Assembly: GCA_958443615.1 (NCBI GenBank)
Contig: CAUCLI010000008.1
Coordinates: 14,869-78,868 of the forward strand
DNA: 64,000 bases
Direction of reading: 5' to 3'
DNA from: an uncultured Collinsella sp.
GTDB taxonomy: Bacteria > Actinomycetota > Coriobacteriia > Coriobacteriales > Coriobacteriaceae
Each line of letters opens with the position of its first letter. Position 1 is the stretch's first letter. The notes under the pieces are model-generated. The model was given only the letters and a program-made list of their open reading frames with translations, searched no databases and had not been told where the DNA came from. Positions 51,268-60,554 of this stretch are shown here, piece after piece. The position numbers and the translations under genes were made by a program.

Positions 51268-52661
51268 AGAAGTATCGCCCGAACATCGGCGCTCCCCGCA
51301 CCGCCCCCAACGAGGAGCCGGCCGCTGAGCGCGCGTGCGATTTCCGCCCGGTCGACACGGGCTTCACCAAGGAAGACGCCATCGCCGAGGCCAACCGCTG
51401 CCTCGACTGCAAGAAGCCCCTGTGCATGCAGGGCTGCCCCGTCGGCGTGAACATCCCCGGCTTCATCTCCAAGATCCGCGACGAGGACTGGGCCGGCGCG
51501 CTCGAGACCATCAAGGGCGACAACCTGCTGCCCTCCGTCTGCGGCCGCGTGTGCCCGCAGGAGAACCAGTGCGAGGGCAAGTGCATCCTCGGCCGCAAGG
51601 GCGAGGCCGTGGCCATCGGCCAGCTCGAGCGCATGGTGGGCGACATGGCCGACGAGGTCGGCCGCGCTCCGGTGTGCAAGCCCAAGAACGGCAAGAAGGT
51701 CGCCATCGTGGGTTCCGGCCCCTCCGGCATCGCCTGCGCCGGCGAGCTCGCGCGCGAGGGCTTCGACGTCACCGTGTTCGAGGCCTTCTTCACCGGCGGC
51801 GGCGTGCTGACCTACGGCATCCCCGAGTTCCGCCTGCCCAAGAAGATCGTCAAGCGCGAGATCGACGGCCTGGAGCAGCTCGGCGTGCACTTCGAGTACA
51901 ACTCCGTCGCCGGCCGCCTGTTCGACGCCGAGGAGCTCTTCAACGAGGAGGGCTTCGACGCCCTGTACCTCGCCGTGGGCGCCGGCCTGCCCCGCTTCCT
52001 CAAGGTCCCGGGCGAGAACCTGCCCGGCGTGTACTGCGCCAACGAGTACCTCACGCGCACCAACCTCATGCACGCCTACGACTTCCCCGTCTACGACACC
52101 CCGATCCGCCAGGGCAAGAACGTCGTGGTGTTCGGCGGCGGCAACGTTGCCATGGACGCCGCCCGCACCGCCCTGCGCCTGGGCGCCGACAGCGTGACGC
52201 TGGCCTATCGCCGCACCGAGGCCGAGATGCCCGCGCGCCTGGCCGAGGTCCATCACGCCAAGGAGGAGGGCGTGCACGTCCTCGAGCTCGTCAACCCGCT
52301 CGAGTTCATCAAGGGCGAGGACGGCTTTGTGTCCGCGGTCAAGCTGGAGCGCATGGAGCTCGGCGAGCCCGACGCCTCCGGCCGTCGCCGCCCCGTGCCC
52401 GTGGCCGACTCCGCCTTCGAGATCCCCTGCGATGTGGCCATCACCGCCATCGGCACCATGGCGAACCCCTTCGCCAAGCTCTGCGCCGACGTCGAGCTCA
52501 ACCGCTGGGGCCTCATCGAGGCCGACGAGGACGGCCGCACCTCCAATCCCAAGGTGTGGGCCGGCGGTGACATCGTGACCGGTGCCGCCACCGTCATCCT
52601 CGCCATGGGCGCCGGCAAGAAGGCCGCCGCTTCCATGAAGAAGGCGCTGCTGGGCGAGTAG
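51255..52661 (+). CDS. GltD-like/NfnB flavoprotein (annotated often as gltA)
   Basis: 468 residues. N-terminal Fe-S region CLDCKKPLCMQGCP and CGRVCPQENQCEGKC, then FAD motif VAIVGSGPSGIACAGELA and NADPH motif VVVFGGGNVAMDAARTA, ending in GGDIVTGAATVILAMGAGK. This is the small-subunit glutamate-synthase-like family. Because it is paired with an NfnA-like gene and no glutamate synthase large subunit is present, transfer between NAD(P)H and ferredoxin is more likely than glutamate synthesis. Start with GAGGAGG. Confidence 0.88.
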   Translation: MPEVKKYRPNIGAPRTAPNEEPAAERACDFRPVDTGFTKEDAIAEANRCLDCKKPLCMQGCPVGVNIPGFISKIRDEDWAGALETIKGDNLLPSVCGRVCPQENQCEGKCILGRKGEAVAIGQLERMVGDMADEVGRAPVCKPKNGKKVAIVGSGPSGIACAGELAREGFDVTVFEAFFTGGGVLTYGIPEFRLPKKIVKREIDGLEQLGVHFEYNSVAGRLFDAEELFNEEGFDALYLAVGAGLPRFLKVPGENLPGVYCANEYLTRTNLMHAYDFPVYDTPIRQGKNVVVFGGGNVAMDAARTALRLGADSVTLAYRRTEAEMPARLAEVHHAKEEGVHVLELVNPLEFIKGEDGFVSAVKLERMELGEPDASGRRRPVPVADSAFEIPCDVAITAIGTMANPFAKLCADVELNRWGLIEADEDGRTSNPKVWAGGDIVTGAATVILAMGAGKKAAASMKKALLGE

Positions 52662-52691
52662 CCCGTCAGGTGTCTTCCCACGGGACCAGCA

Positions 52692-52725
52692 GGGCCCGTC
52701 GACCGTCGCGTCGGCGGGCCCTTTG
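52692..52725 (+). terminator. Terminator after the NfnB-like gene
   Basis: GGGCCCG-type arms (52692 and 52721 are the ends), about ten-base loop, then CTTTGC. Confidence 0.65.
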
Positions 52726-52740
52726 CATGGATGGACTTTG

Positions 52741-52840
52741 CGTGCAGAAGGGCGCGTGCAGAGGGGGACGGGTGCGTTTTACACATCCGCATGTGTAAAA
52801 CGCACCCGTCCCCCTCTGCACGCACGCGCCCTTCTGCACG
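52741..52840. repeat. ~100-bp near-perfect palindrome (REP/BIME-like)
   Basis: Arms of 46 and 50 bases (52741-52786, 52791-52840) pair completely except for a four-base bulge, around a CCGC loop. The central part GGGGACGGGTGC and TTACACAT is shared with 32306-32436. Confidence 0.92.
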
Positions 52841-52917
52841 CGCCTTCGTCCCTGGCACGGCAAAATGGGTACCATGACTGAATAGGCTATTTCCCCGAAT
52901 GCACGCAAGGAGACCAC

Positions 52918-54222
52918 GTGACCAGCAGCACGAGCGCCGCGGCCAGCACAGCACCCAATCCCGACTACGACCTACCCGGGAACGACCTCGATCCCAACAA
53001 CCTCACCGCCGAGCAGCGCAAGACCATCCCGCTCGTCGTCCGCGTGTACGGAGCGCTCTGCGCGCTCGACGGCATCATCGCACTGCCGCTCATGGGAGCG
53101 TACTTCGGCATCATCCTGTACCGCCTCGCCATAGGGCAGGAGAGCGTGCTCATCGGCACCGACCTCACGCTCACCTTCACCATGACGGCCATTGGCTCGG
53201 TTCTCGCATTCGTCTCGTCCGTCGCACTCATCATCTTTGGCTGGACGCTCGTCAAGAGCTACCGTCGCGACGCCGGACGCTGGGCGTACGCGCTCATCGT
53301 CATGACCGTGGGGCAGATACTCATCGACGTCATGCTCCAGGGCATCGGCGTGCACCTCATCCGCCCGGCCATCCAGCTCGCCATCCTCACCGGCCTCTCG
53401 ACGAGCATCGACCCGACCCTGCGCCAGGAACGCGAGCTCCAGCGCCACCTGCGCGACCTGGAGGACCGCGTGGCGGCGGCGGGCGGCATGCTCGGCCGCG
53501 ATCTCACGGGCGAGGGCTACATAAAGCTGAACTTCTTCAATCTGTTCTGGGTCTTCATGGTGTGTTGCGTGCTCGGGCTCATCATCGAGGTCATCTTCCA
53601 CATGGTGTACGTCGAACCGGGCGTCTACCAGGACCGCGCCGGCCTGCTGTTCGGGCCGTTCAGCCCCATCTACGGCTTTGGCGCCGTGCTGCTCACCATC
53701 GCGCTCAACCGGTTTTACAAGAAGAGCTTCATCATCATCTTCCTGGTGAGCGCCGTCATCGGCGGCGTTTTCGAGGCGGCGGTGAGCTGGTGGATGCAGA
53801 CGTCGTTCGGCGCCATCGCATGGAGCTACTCCTATAAGCTGCTGCCCGGCGTGCCCGATCCCATGGCGATCCTGTTCGCCGGGCGCACGTCCACGCCGTT
53901 CATGCTCATGTGGGGCACGCTCGGCCTGTTCTGGATCAAGCTGTGCCTGCCCAGGCTTCTCAAGCTCATCAACCTGATCCCCTGGAAGATGCGCTATTCG
54001 CTCACCACGGCGGTCGCCGCACTCATGCTCGTCAACGGCGTCATGACGCTGCAGGCGCTCGACTGCTGGTTCTGCCGCGAGAGCGGCATCGCGCCGAGCT
54101 CGCCCGTCGAGGAGTTCTACGCCGAGCATTTCGACAACGCCTACATGGAGCACCGGTTCCAAAGCATGACGATCCATCCCAAGAGCTCGAGCCGCGTGGA
54201 TTCCCCTAAGGCGGAAGCGTAG
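52918..54222 (+). CDS. CmpB-type membrane protein (putative ABC permease family)
   Basis: 434 residues, about ten helices. The conserved block GLLFGPFSPIYGFGAVLLTIAL matches the ABC_trans_CmpB family; its biochemical role is not established. An N-terminal four-helix part (about 40-160) and a short cytoplasmic coil (RQERELQRHLRDLEDRVAAA) precede it. The start is a GTG six bases after AGGAG. No ATPase gene is adjacent, so transport is only a family label. Confidence 0.75.
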   Translation: MTSSTSAAASTAPNPDYDLPGNDLDPNNLTAEQRKTIPLVVRVYGALCALDGIIALPLMGAYFGIILYRLAIGQESVLIGTDLTLTFTMTAIGSVLAFVSSVALIIFGWTLVKSYRRDAGRWAYALIVMTVGQILIDVMLQGIGVHLIRPAIQLAILTGLSTSIDPTLRQERELQRHLRDLEDRVAAAGGMLGRDLTGEGYIKLNFFNLFWVFMVCCVLGLIIEVIFHMVYVEPGVYQDRAGLLFGPFSPIYGFGAVLLTIALNRFYKKSFIIIFLVSAVIGGVFEAAVSWWMQTSFGAIAWSYSYKLLPGVPDPMAILFAGRTSTPFMLMWGTLGLFWIKLCLPRLLKLINLIPWKMRYSLTTAVAALMLVNGVMTLQALDCWFCRESGIAPSSPVEEFYAEHFDNAYMEHRFQSMTIHPKSSSRVDSPKAEA

Positions 54223-54241
54223 ACGAGCGACGCGGGCGGCC

Positions 54242-54649
54242 CTATTCGCCGCCGAGCTCCCGCTCGACCACGCACGTGTTCTTGATGGTCGCGACCAGAT
54301 GCTGCAGACCGTCGATCACGCGCGGGCGGATGTCGCCGCCGATGAGCACGAGCATGATGTCGTCTCCCACCGCGAGCTCACCCGAGTTGAGCCACACGCG
54401 CACGTAGCCAATGCCGGGCAGGGAGCGGGCCTCTTCCACGGCGGCAGCCACCTTCGCCTCGTCGTAACTGAACACCATGCCGGTGACCTTGCCGCCGGGC
54501 CGGACGCCATCGGTCTCGATGCCGCGAGCCTCCGCTTTGGGCGTTTCACGGACGGTGCCGTTGTGAATCAAATACATGCCGCATGCCCGGAAACTCGGGT
54601 CGGCCTTGGCCTCGCGCAGCCATTCGTCGATGGAGGGCATATCTGCCAT
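54242..54649 (-). CDS. Divergent MoaE-like protein
   Basis: 135 residues. The segment VRVWLNSGELAVGDDIMLVLIGGDIRPR aligns with the HR-x-G-x-L-x-v-G-d core of MoaE, the large subunit of molybdopterin synthase, but the His-Arg pair is Leu-Asn and the terminal catalytic Lys-rich segment (PIWK) is absent (NTCVVERE). It probably does not make molybdopterin, or acts differently. No moaD or other moa genes nearby. ATG with AAAGGA. Confidence 0.65.
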   Translation of the reverse strand: MADMPSIDEWLREAKADPSFRACGMYLIHNGTVRETPKAEARGIETDGVRPGGKVTGMVFSYDEAKVAAAVEEARSLPGIGYVRVWLNSGELAVGDDIMLVLIGGDIRPRVIDGLQHLVATIKNTCVVERELGGE

Positions 54650-54672
54650 GAGGGGTCCTTTCTCTCACCGCC

Positions 54673-55689
54673 TTATTCGGCGGGAATGGTCTCTGCGACC
54701 TTGCAGGCCATGCCGGCGCGAGTGGTGCGCGGGATGATCTCGCCCGCGCATGTCACCAAGGTCAGGACCTGATCGGCATCTTCGATTTCGGCAGCGGCAT
54801 CCTTGCAGCTCGCCTTCGCCTGGGCGAGCGACGCCTGCAAGTATTGCGTGAAGGCCTTCTCGCTGTCGAAATTCGCCTGGCGAGCCTCGACGTAATCGTC
54901 CTCGACGAGCATCGTGAACAGCGGCTTCAAAACATAGGTTGTCTCAGGCGTGATGTAGTAGACCTTTTTGAAGGTGTCGAAGACCTCCTGATCGAGGCTT
55001 TGGTCGATGGCCTCGAACATGGAGCCATCATTCATGTGGTGGCCGTACATCGTAGTCTGCTGATCCACCATGCCGGGCGCCGTATCGTCCATGTCCATGA
55101 AGATGGTGCCACCGACGCTGTACTCGCCATTGGGAAGGTGGCGCAGGTAGGTGTCGTTCGTCTCGCCCTGGACAACCATGTAGTTGATTTTGGTGCCCGG
55201 AACGTAGATCCAACCCACGACATCCTCGGACACCTGCTTGAGGGCGTCGAAATCGACCCTGGGCACCTCATCCTCGCCTTCGGCGTCCTTGATGACCTTG
55301 TCTGAGATGCCGCCGTAGTACTCCGCCGCCTGCTTGTAGCCGATCTGCGCCTTGATGAACAGGCCGCCCGCCACGAGCAGCAGCGCCACGCCCACCACGA
55401 TCAGGACGTTCGACAGCACGTTTCCGCGACGCTTGCCGGGGCGCTCGGACTTGCCGGGGCGCCCGTGCCTGCCGCCACTTGCGGGCTTGCCGGAGCGCGC
55501 AGACCCGCTACCGTACGCGGGCTTGCTGCCGTAGGCGGGCCTGCTACCGTACGCAGGATTACCGGAGCGCGCAGGTCCATCGCCGCGCTGAGCGCGGCGG
55601 ACGGGCGGAACGACACCGGCTGCAGGCGGAACGGCACCGGTTGCAGGCGCGTCCTTGGGCTTGAAGTGCTTTCCCCCCGCGTTCGCCAT
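54673..55689 (-). CDS. srtB: Class B sortase
   Basis: Membrane transpeptidase that links LPxTG-like proteins to the wall. 338 residues: a low-complexity cytoplasmic N-terminus with repeated PAYGS (45-62), TM helix 91-113, then the sortase barrel with His217 (MYGHHMNDGSMF), Cys314 (TLVTCAG) and Arg324 (RTTRAG); TLVTC and the long helix before it mark class B. It lies seven bases after purE, probably cotranscribed, away from its substrates. Candidates in this window are LPSTG (33710), LPQTG (39739) and LVATG (57177). Confidence 0.9.
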   Translation of the reverse strand: MANAGGKHFKPKDAPATGAVPPAAGVVPPVRRAQRGDGPARSGNPAYGSRPAYGSKPAYGSGSARSGKPASGGRHGRPGKSERPGKRRGNVLSNVLIVVGVALLLVAGGLFIKAQIGYKQAAEYYGGISDKVIKDAEGEDEVPRVDFDALKQVSEDVVGWIYVPGTKINYMVVQGETNDTYLRHLPNGEYSVGGTIFMDMDDTAPGMVDQQTTMYGHHMNDGSMFEAIDQSLDQEVFDTFKKVYYITPETTYVLKPLFTMLVEDDYVEARQANFDSEKAFTQYLQASLAQAKASCKDAAAEIEDADQVLTLVTCAGEIIPRTTRAGMACKVAETIPAE

Positions 55690-55695
55690 GGGTCC

Positions 55696-56172
55696 CTACG
55701 CCTCCGCCATCTCGCGCTTGAGCTGGCAAATCGCCTCACGGTACTCGGGCATGGTGGCGCCCAGGATCTGCGTGGCATAGATGGCGGCGTTTTTGGCGCC
55801 GTTGATGGCGACGCAAGCCACCGGAACGCCGGAGGGCATCTGAACCATGGAGAGCAGGGAGTCGAGGCCGCCCAGGTCGCTCGTCTTCATGGGAACGCCG
55901 ATGACCGGCAGCGGGGTGAATGCGGCGACCACGCCGCCGAGGTGCGCGGCCTTGCCGGCAGCGGCGACGATGACCTTGATGCCGCGGTCGGCAGCGGACT
56001 CGGCCCACTCGTGGACCTGAGCCGGATTGCGGTGCGCGCTCGCGATGACGAGCTCATAGGGAACGCCCAGGCGCTCGAGCTCGGCGGTGCAGCCCTCCAT
56101 GACGGGGAGGTCGGACTTAGAGCCCATGATGATGCCGACGAGCGGGGTCTTTTCAGTTGCGGTGGTTTCCAT
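55696..56172 (-). CDS. purE: N5-carboxyaminoimidazole ribonucleotide mutase
   Basis: Purine synthesis, N5-CAIR to CAIR. 158 residues, normal. GIIMGSKSDLPVM, IASAHRNP (catalytic His), AAAGKAAHLGGVVAAFT and SLLSMVQMPSGVPVA are the class I PurE motifs. ATG behind GGAGGC. Alone among pur genes; the sortase follows. Confidence 0.96.
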   Translation of the reverse strand: METTATEKTPLVGIIMGSKSDLPVMEGCTAELERLGVPYELVIASAHRNPAQVHEWAESAADRGIKVIVAAAGKAAHLGGVVAAFTPLPVIGVPMKTSDLGGLDSLLSMVQMPSGVPVACVAINGAKNAAIYATQILGATMPEYREAICQLKREMAEA

Positions 56173-56269
56173 GACGCCTCCGGGGAATCGCGTTTGCAGT
56201 GGTTTCAGTATACCTACTAAAGAGAAGGGGAGACCTCTTCCCTCTCATTTCCACGGGCGATTTCGAGGG

Positions 56270-56599
56270 CTATCTTGCGAGCGCGCCGAGCTCCTCCGCC
56301 ATGCGAATGACCTCGAGGCCGAGGGCGGTCAATTCATAGCTGTTGCACGTGCGCGCCCCGTTGGGTTGAATGTTGTCGCGCACGATGACCAACTCGTAGT
56401 CGCGCAGGGAGGCGATCGTGCGGATCACGGTCGGGATGCTGATGGAGACCGCGTCGGCGATGTCGCGATGGGAGAGCTGGACCTCGGCGCAACGGCGCCC
56501 GTGCTCGGCGCTCGATCGCTCGGCGATGGCGCGCAGCACATGGCAACCCGTCTCATTCACGCGAACGCCGGGGATGTTGACCCGGACCCTCTTACTCAT
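56270..56599 (-). CDS. Small winged-helix transcription regulator
   Basis: 109 residues, essentially one winged helix. VQLSHRDIADAVSISIPTVIRTIASLRDYELV is the helix-turn-helix, and NSYELTALGLEVIRM the wing and last helix. No ligand domain. ATG preceded by AAGGAGG at ten bases. Target unknown; a CCAAAATGG-containing palindrome lies upstream (about 56740-56760), and a similar one precedes the surface gene at 60554. Confidence 0.72.
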   Translation of the reverse strand: MSKRVRVNIPGVRVNETGCHVLRAIAERSSAEHGRRCAEVQLSHRDIADAVSISIPTVIRTIASLRDYELVIVRDNIQPNGARTCNSYELTALGLEVIRMAEELGALAR

Positions 56600-57128
56600 G
56601 TCTGCGCACCTCCTTAAAAACAGACGCCCGCCTCAGGTGGACGTCGACGCCGCGCCTCCCGCCCAAGACGGGCAGAGCCGCCACACACGCCCTCAATGCT
56701 CACGCAGCAGAAGGCGGTGTATTCAAATCTCGCCATGTCACCCAAAATGGCATGCCTTTTGAAACCTTAGCATCTTATCTATACCGTCGTGCTATCAATT
56801 TGCGCATGGGGTGTCACTTTTGCTTTGTACGCTCGTTGCAAGAGGCCGTGCATGCACTCTCGACCATGCAAACGATGCAGGCGCTTTGCTCGCGCTGCGC
56901 CATGTTCTCTCGGGTTTATAGTCAGAAATTGAGTATTCTCTGAGCTCTCGGCTAAGGGCTCCGCTGTTGCGATCGGCAGAACCGCCGCGGCGCGAATGCG
57001 TTGGCGCCTGGATACCCTTTCACTTTTTTACGTAAAGAATGCGCATGCGCACGGCATCTTCACTTCAAGCCTCTCAACCATCGAAACAAGCCGCCCCGCG
57101 GCACCGTTGCGGCCATCTTGCATCGATA
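56600..57128. other. 529-base stretch without a supportable gene
   Basis: Unusually AT-rich between 56740 and 57050. Contains the putative promoter region of the winged-helix gene with an imperfect palindrome CAAAATGGCATGCCTTTTG (about 56742-56760). A 63-codon frame on the plus strand has no ribosome-binding site and is not accepted. Confidence 0.5.
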
Positions 57129-57165
57129 CACGAAGAGCGCCCGAACAAGTCGGGCGCTCTTCGTG
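57129..57165 (-). terminator. Terminator of the LVATG surface gene
   Basis: Perfect 16-base arms (57129-57144, 57150-57165), five-base loop, 11 bases after the gene's stop in minus-strand direction; no long T-run. Confidence 0.7.
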
Positions 57166-57176
57166 GGTTTGTTCGA

Positions 57177-60100
57177 TTACCTATCGGCGCCGCTCTTTCG
57201 ACCGCTCAGCTTGATGCTCACTCCAAGCGCGGCGATGCCCATAGCGCACACCGCGAGGATCGGAAGCATCGAGATATCGCCGGTGGCGACGAGCTTATCG
57301 CCGTCCTTTCCAGGAGCCTTGGAATCGGACCCAGGCTTTCCCGCATCCCCGGGCTGGCCCTTGTCCCCCTCGCCCTCGGCAGGGTCCTTCGGGTCGGTCG
57401 GATCGGTCGGCTGCTGGGGGTCGGTCGGATCGGTCGGCTGCTGGGGGTCGGTCGGATCTGTCGATCCTCCGGTGCCGTCCGACTTGAAGGTCACCTTGAT
57501 GTGATGGTCGACCGTCACCTTCTCGATGTGCAGCACGCCATCGGTGATGTACTGCTCGAAATCCTCGATATCGTGTCCGTCGACAGTCAGACCCTCGATC
57601 TCATAGCCCTTGTCGGGCGTGATGGTGAGTTCGGCGGGCTGGCCGGCGATCACTTTGAGCTCGGTCGGCGAGATGGAGCCGTGAGGACCCGCCTCGGCGG
57701 TGATGGTGTGAATCTCGGCGTTCTTGCTCCACACTTCGACCGTGCCGGTGAGGCCCGTGAAGTTCGCCGAGCTCAGCTCGACGGTGATGGTCGCGATCTT
57801 GCCCTCGTAGTCCGAATCCACGCCCTTGGTCTTAAGCGTCAAGACGGAGTTCACCTGACTGACCGTGATGTCGTCCTTGGTGAAATATCCGCTCTTCTCA
57901 AATTTGACCTCTTTGATCTTGAAGCCGTTGACATAGGGGAGCATGCCGTTGACCGGGTCGGGGATGATCGTCTGACCGAGGTTCACGGTGTACGTGCCCG
58001 CAACCCTGTTGTAAATTTCCCGCTGCGTGCTCTTGGCGGTGAATACATTCGAACCATTGGCCTTGGAGATGTCCACCGTAGTTTCGGGGGCGTTGGTCAG
58101 GACGTAGTCGTCGGCCTTCTCGCCCGTAAGCTCATAGGAGACTTCGACAGGGACATCGTTCGCAGCGTTCACGTCGTCGATCGAGCCCTTCGCGTCAACG
58201 GAGACCATGCCTTCGTCGCCGCTAACGATGCCACCCGCGTCGAGCTTCGCCTCAACGGCGATATCATGAGTGCCGTCGAACGCACGGTCCGTGGCCTTCA
58301 CGGAACTGGATTTGACGGCGATGCCCTTGGGAGCGACCTCGACCTCGATGGTGACGAATGCGGGACCGTAGCTGTCGCCCTTGTCGTCACCGGTAGCATT
58401 GGGATCGGTGTAGCTATCGATCTCTGCCAGGATCGTCGCGGTGCCCGCACCGAGGAACGAGATGTTTCCGCCGGCATCAACTGAAACGACATTGCCCTTA
58501 TCAGCGGGTGTCTGGTTGGAGACGCTATACGTGATATCGCTCTTCGGAGCCTGCCAATCGTCACCAGACGGGAGCTTGATCTTGATCTCGAGCTTCTTGT
58601 CAGCATCGCCGTACGTCGCGCTCAGATGCATGTCGTCCGTCTCGCCGTTCACGGAAACCTCAGGCGGCGTTCCGTCGGTAATTATGAGCTGCGTCGAGCC
58701 GGTCGCCTCTTGCTCGTAGTTTGCGTAAGCATGGGTGTACTTCCAGTAAACCGTGACGGTATCGCCCGCGTCCTTATTCGCCACGAAACCATCGGTCAAC
58801 GGAGCGGCGCAATCCTTGTCCGAATACCAAGCCAGGTTCCCGCTCTTTACCGGTTGGGGCATAGACGAGCCGAACGAGGGCATCGAAGGAAGCTTGGAAA
58901 GCAACTGATTCTCGCCCTTGACGACATAGCGCTTCTGAACCGTCGAAACCACGAGCTTCGCCGGAGTGATTTGATACGTCTTGACGACGTTTATGGATTG
59001 CTGCGTCTTCTGATCGTGCAGGCGTGCGCTCTTGGATCGAACGGTCGCAATTGCGGTGCCGGCGTCGATGTGGTTCGTATAAACCACCTCGAAATCCTTG
59101 TCCTTGGCGAACGCCTGCTTGTAGCCCCACTTGTTGAACACCACGGACACCGCAGGTTCCTTCGCTTTGCCATCATAGACATACGTCTCGGGGTTCAGTG
59201 TCACCAACTCATCGGTGAGCGGCAGATACACCTCGCCCGCGCCGTACTTGGAGCTCTTCAGGGCGACCATCTTGCCGTCGCCCTTGAGCTGGTTGACACC
59301 GTCCTCGAGAATCAGCTTGGTACCGGCCTCGAGGGCGACACCCGCGCCGCCGGTGGTGTCCGTGCCGTTATTGTTGGTGAGGGTGGAACCCGACTTCATG
59401 GTGAGCGTCGAGCAGGGGTTCGGCTTGGTCGCGGCATCGCCGTCGACATCGCTCTCGGTGGTGACGCGCAGCGATGCCGGCGCATTGACCACCAGGTTGT
59501 AGTCCATTTTGACGTTGCCATACACCTGAGGCGTGCCGCCGCCGAACGTCACGGTCACCTTGCCGTTCGGATCCTCGCTGTAGCTGAGGTGGTCCTCGCC
59601 GCTATGGTCGCCCTCGTTCTGGTCGAGCAAGATGCAGTCCCAGTCGTGGAGCTGGCTGCGATCGCCGATGCCGTACGGGGCGCAGATGATCGCGTTGCCG
59701 TCGGTACCGGTGGTGAAGGTGCCGTTGTCGCTTGCCCCGATGCCGCGTCCACCGCCGCCGATGGAGGACTGGTCCTCGTCGCCGCCCATGGCGTGCACGA
59801 CACCGCCATTGATGGTAATGGTGCCCGCGTAATCACCGTTCTCGCCCGCGCCGATGCCCGCGGCCGAGCTGGCGCCACGGCTGCCGCCGTACGCGCGCAC
59901 GAATCCGCCGTTGATCGTCACGTTGCCGTGAGCCGTACCAGAGACGACGAAATAACCGGAGCCGATGCCGGCGCCGCCGTCGACACCATAGGCATCTACC
60001 TTACCGCCGTTGATGATGACCGTGCCGAAGTCGGAGTTCCATCCCCCGCCTATACCCGCGGCGCCAGTCTGGCCGGTTGAGCCAGCACTACCAGCACGCG

Positions 60101-60554
60101 CCTCGAGGCTGCCCGTGCCGTCGATCGTGAGCGTCGCGCCCGAAGGCACGAGGATACCCGGGGTTTCGCTATTCAGGTCACCCCAGCGCGTGTGGGCCTT
60201 AACCACATTGCCGCCAGAAAGATTCAGGTTCAGCGTCGCGCCATTCGCAACGGCAACGGGAGCATGGGCATTCCAGGCGGAGCTGCCGCTAAAATCAATC
60301 GTGACGCCGTTCAGCGTGACATTATGCTCGCCGCTCTCGATGAGAAGCTTGTTATCGGTGTCGGTCGTGGAGCCCGTGATGACGTGGCCCTCGCACGTGC
60401 CGCCGCGCATGCAGCCCGAATCGCTATACAGCTGCACCTTTCCCTGCGAGATATCGTGGGTTTGGATGGCAAACGCGGCGCCCGGGCTAACGCACAGGCT
60501 GATCGTCAGCGCCAATCCGGCAGCGAACGCCCCCCCCCGCAAGCTTTTTCTCAT
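57177..60554 (-). CDS. Surface protein with variant LVATG anchor, phase ON
   Basis: 1,125 residues from the ATG at 60554 (GGGAGG upstream). The signal peptide MRKSLRGGAFAAGLALTISL is itself crossed by nine G (60530-60538), here in frame. Residues about 50-420 form a Gly-rich beta-helix (TLTIDGTGSLEARAGSAG, VTINGGFVRAYGG). Then come YDG/MBG-type repeats (ETYVYDGKAKEPAVSV, RAFDGTHDIAVEAKL) and Ig-like domains, an InlB-like tail strand, a DPTDPQQPT repeat spacer and LVATG at 1088-1092 with hydrophobic helix and basic end. LVATG departs from LPxTG at Pro. Possibly a sortase substrate; otherwise a membrane anchor. Confidence 0.85.
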   Translation of the reverse strand: MRKSLRGGAFAAGLALTISLCVSPGAAFAIQTHDISQGKVQLYSDSGCMRGGTCEGHVITGSTTDTDNKLLIESGEHNVTLNGVTIDFSGSSAWNAHAPVAVANGATLNLNLSGGNVVKAHTRWGDLNSETPGILVPSGATLTIDGTGSLEARAGSAGSTGQTGAAGIGGGWNSDFGTVIINGGKVDAYGVDGGAGIGSGYFVVSGTAHGNVTINGGFVRAYGGSRGASSAAGIGAGENGDYAGTITINGGVVHAMGGDEDQSSIGGGGRGIGASDNGTFTTGTDGNAIICAPYGIGDRSQLHDWDCILLDQNEGDHSGEDHLSYSEDPNGKVTVTFGGGTPQVYGNVKMDYNLVVNAPASLRVTTESDVDGDAATKPNPCSTLTMKSGSTLTNNNGTDTTGGAGVALEAGTKLILEDGVNQLKGDGKMVALKSSKYGAGEVYLPLTDELVTLNPETYVYDGKAKEPAVSVVFNKWGYKQAFAKDKDFEVVYTNHIDAGTAIATVRSKSARLHDQKTQQSINVVKTYQITPAKLVVSTVQKRYVVKGENQLLSKLPSMPSFGSSMPQPVKSGNLAWYSDKDCAAPLTDGFVANKDAGDTVTVYWKYTHAYANYEQEATGSTQLIITDGTPPEVSVNGETDDMHLSATYGDADKKLEIKIKLPSGDDWQAPKSDITYSVSNQTPADKGNVVSVDAGGNISFLGAGTATILAEIDSYTDPNATGDDKGDSYGPAFVTIEVEVAPKGIAVKSSSVKATDRAFDGTHDIAVEAKLDAGGIVSGDEGMVSVDAKGSIDDVNAANDVPVEVSYELTGEKADDYVLTNAPETTVDISKANGSNVFTAKSTQREIYNRVAGTYTVNLGQTIIPDPVNGMLPYVNGFKIKEVKFEKSGYFTKDDITVSQVNSVLTLKTKGVDSDYEGKIATITVELSSANFTGLTGTVEVWSKNAEIHTITAEAGPHGSISPTELKVIAGQPAELTITPDKGYEIEGLTVDGHDIEDFEQYITDGVLHIEKVTVDHHIKVTFKSDGTGGSTDPTDPQQPTDPTDPQQPTDPTDPKDPAEGEGDKGQPGDAGKPGSDSKAPGKDGDKLVATGDISMLPILAVCAMGIAALGVSIKLSGRKSGADR
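60530..60538. repeat. Nine-C/G tract in the signal-peptide codons of the LVATG gene
   Basis: Nine G on the coding strand at codons 6-9. Length change by one or two would stop translation early in the signal peptide. Confidence 0.92.

Noticed and set aside
56752..56943. 63-codon plus-strand frame in the AT-rich gap
   Set aside because: No ribosome-binding site, no recognisable domain, crosses the regulator's promoter.
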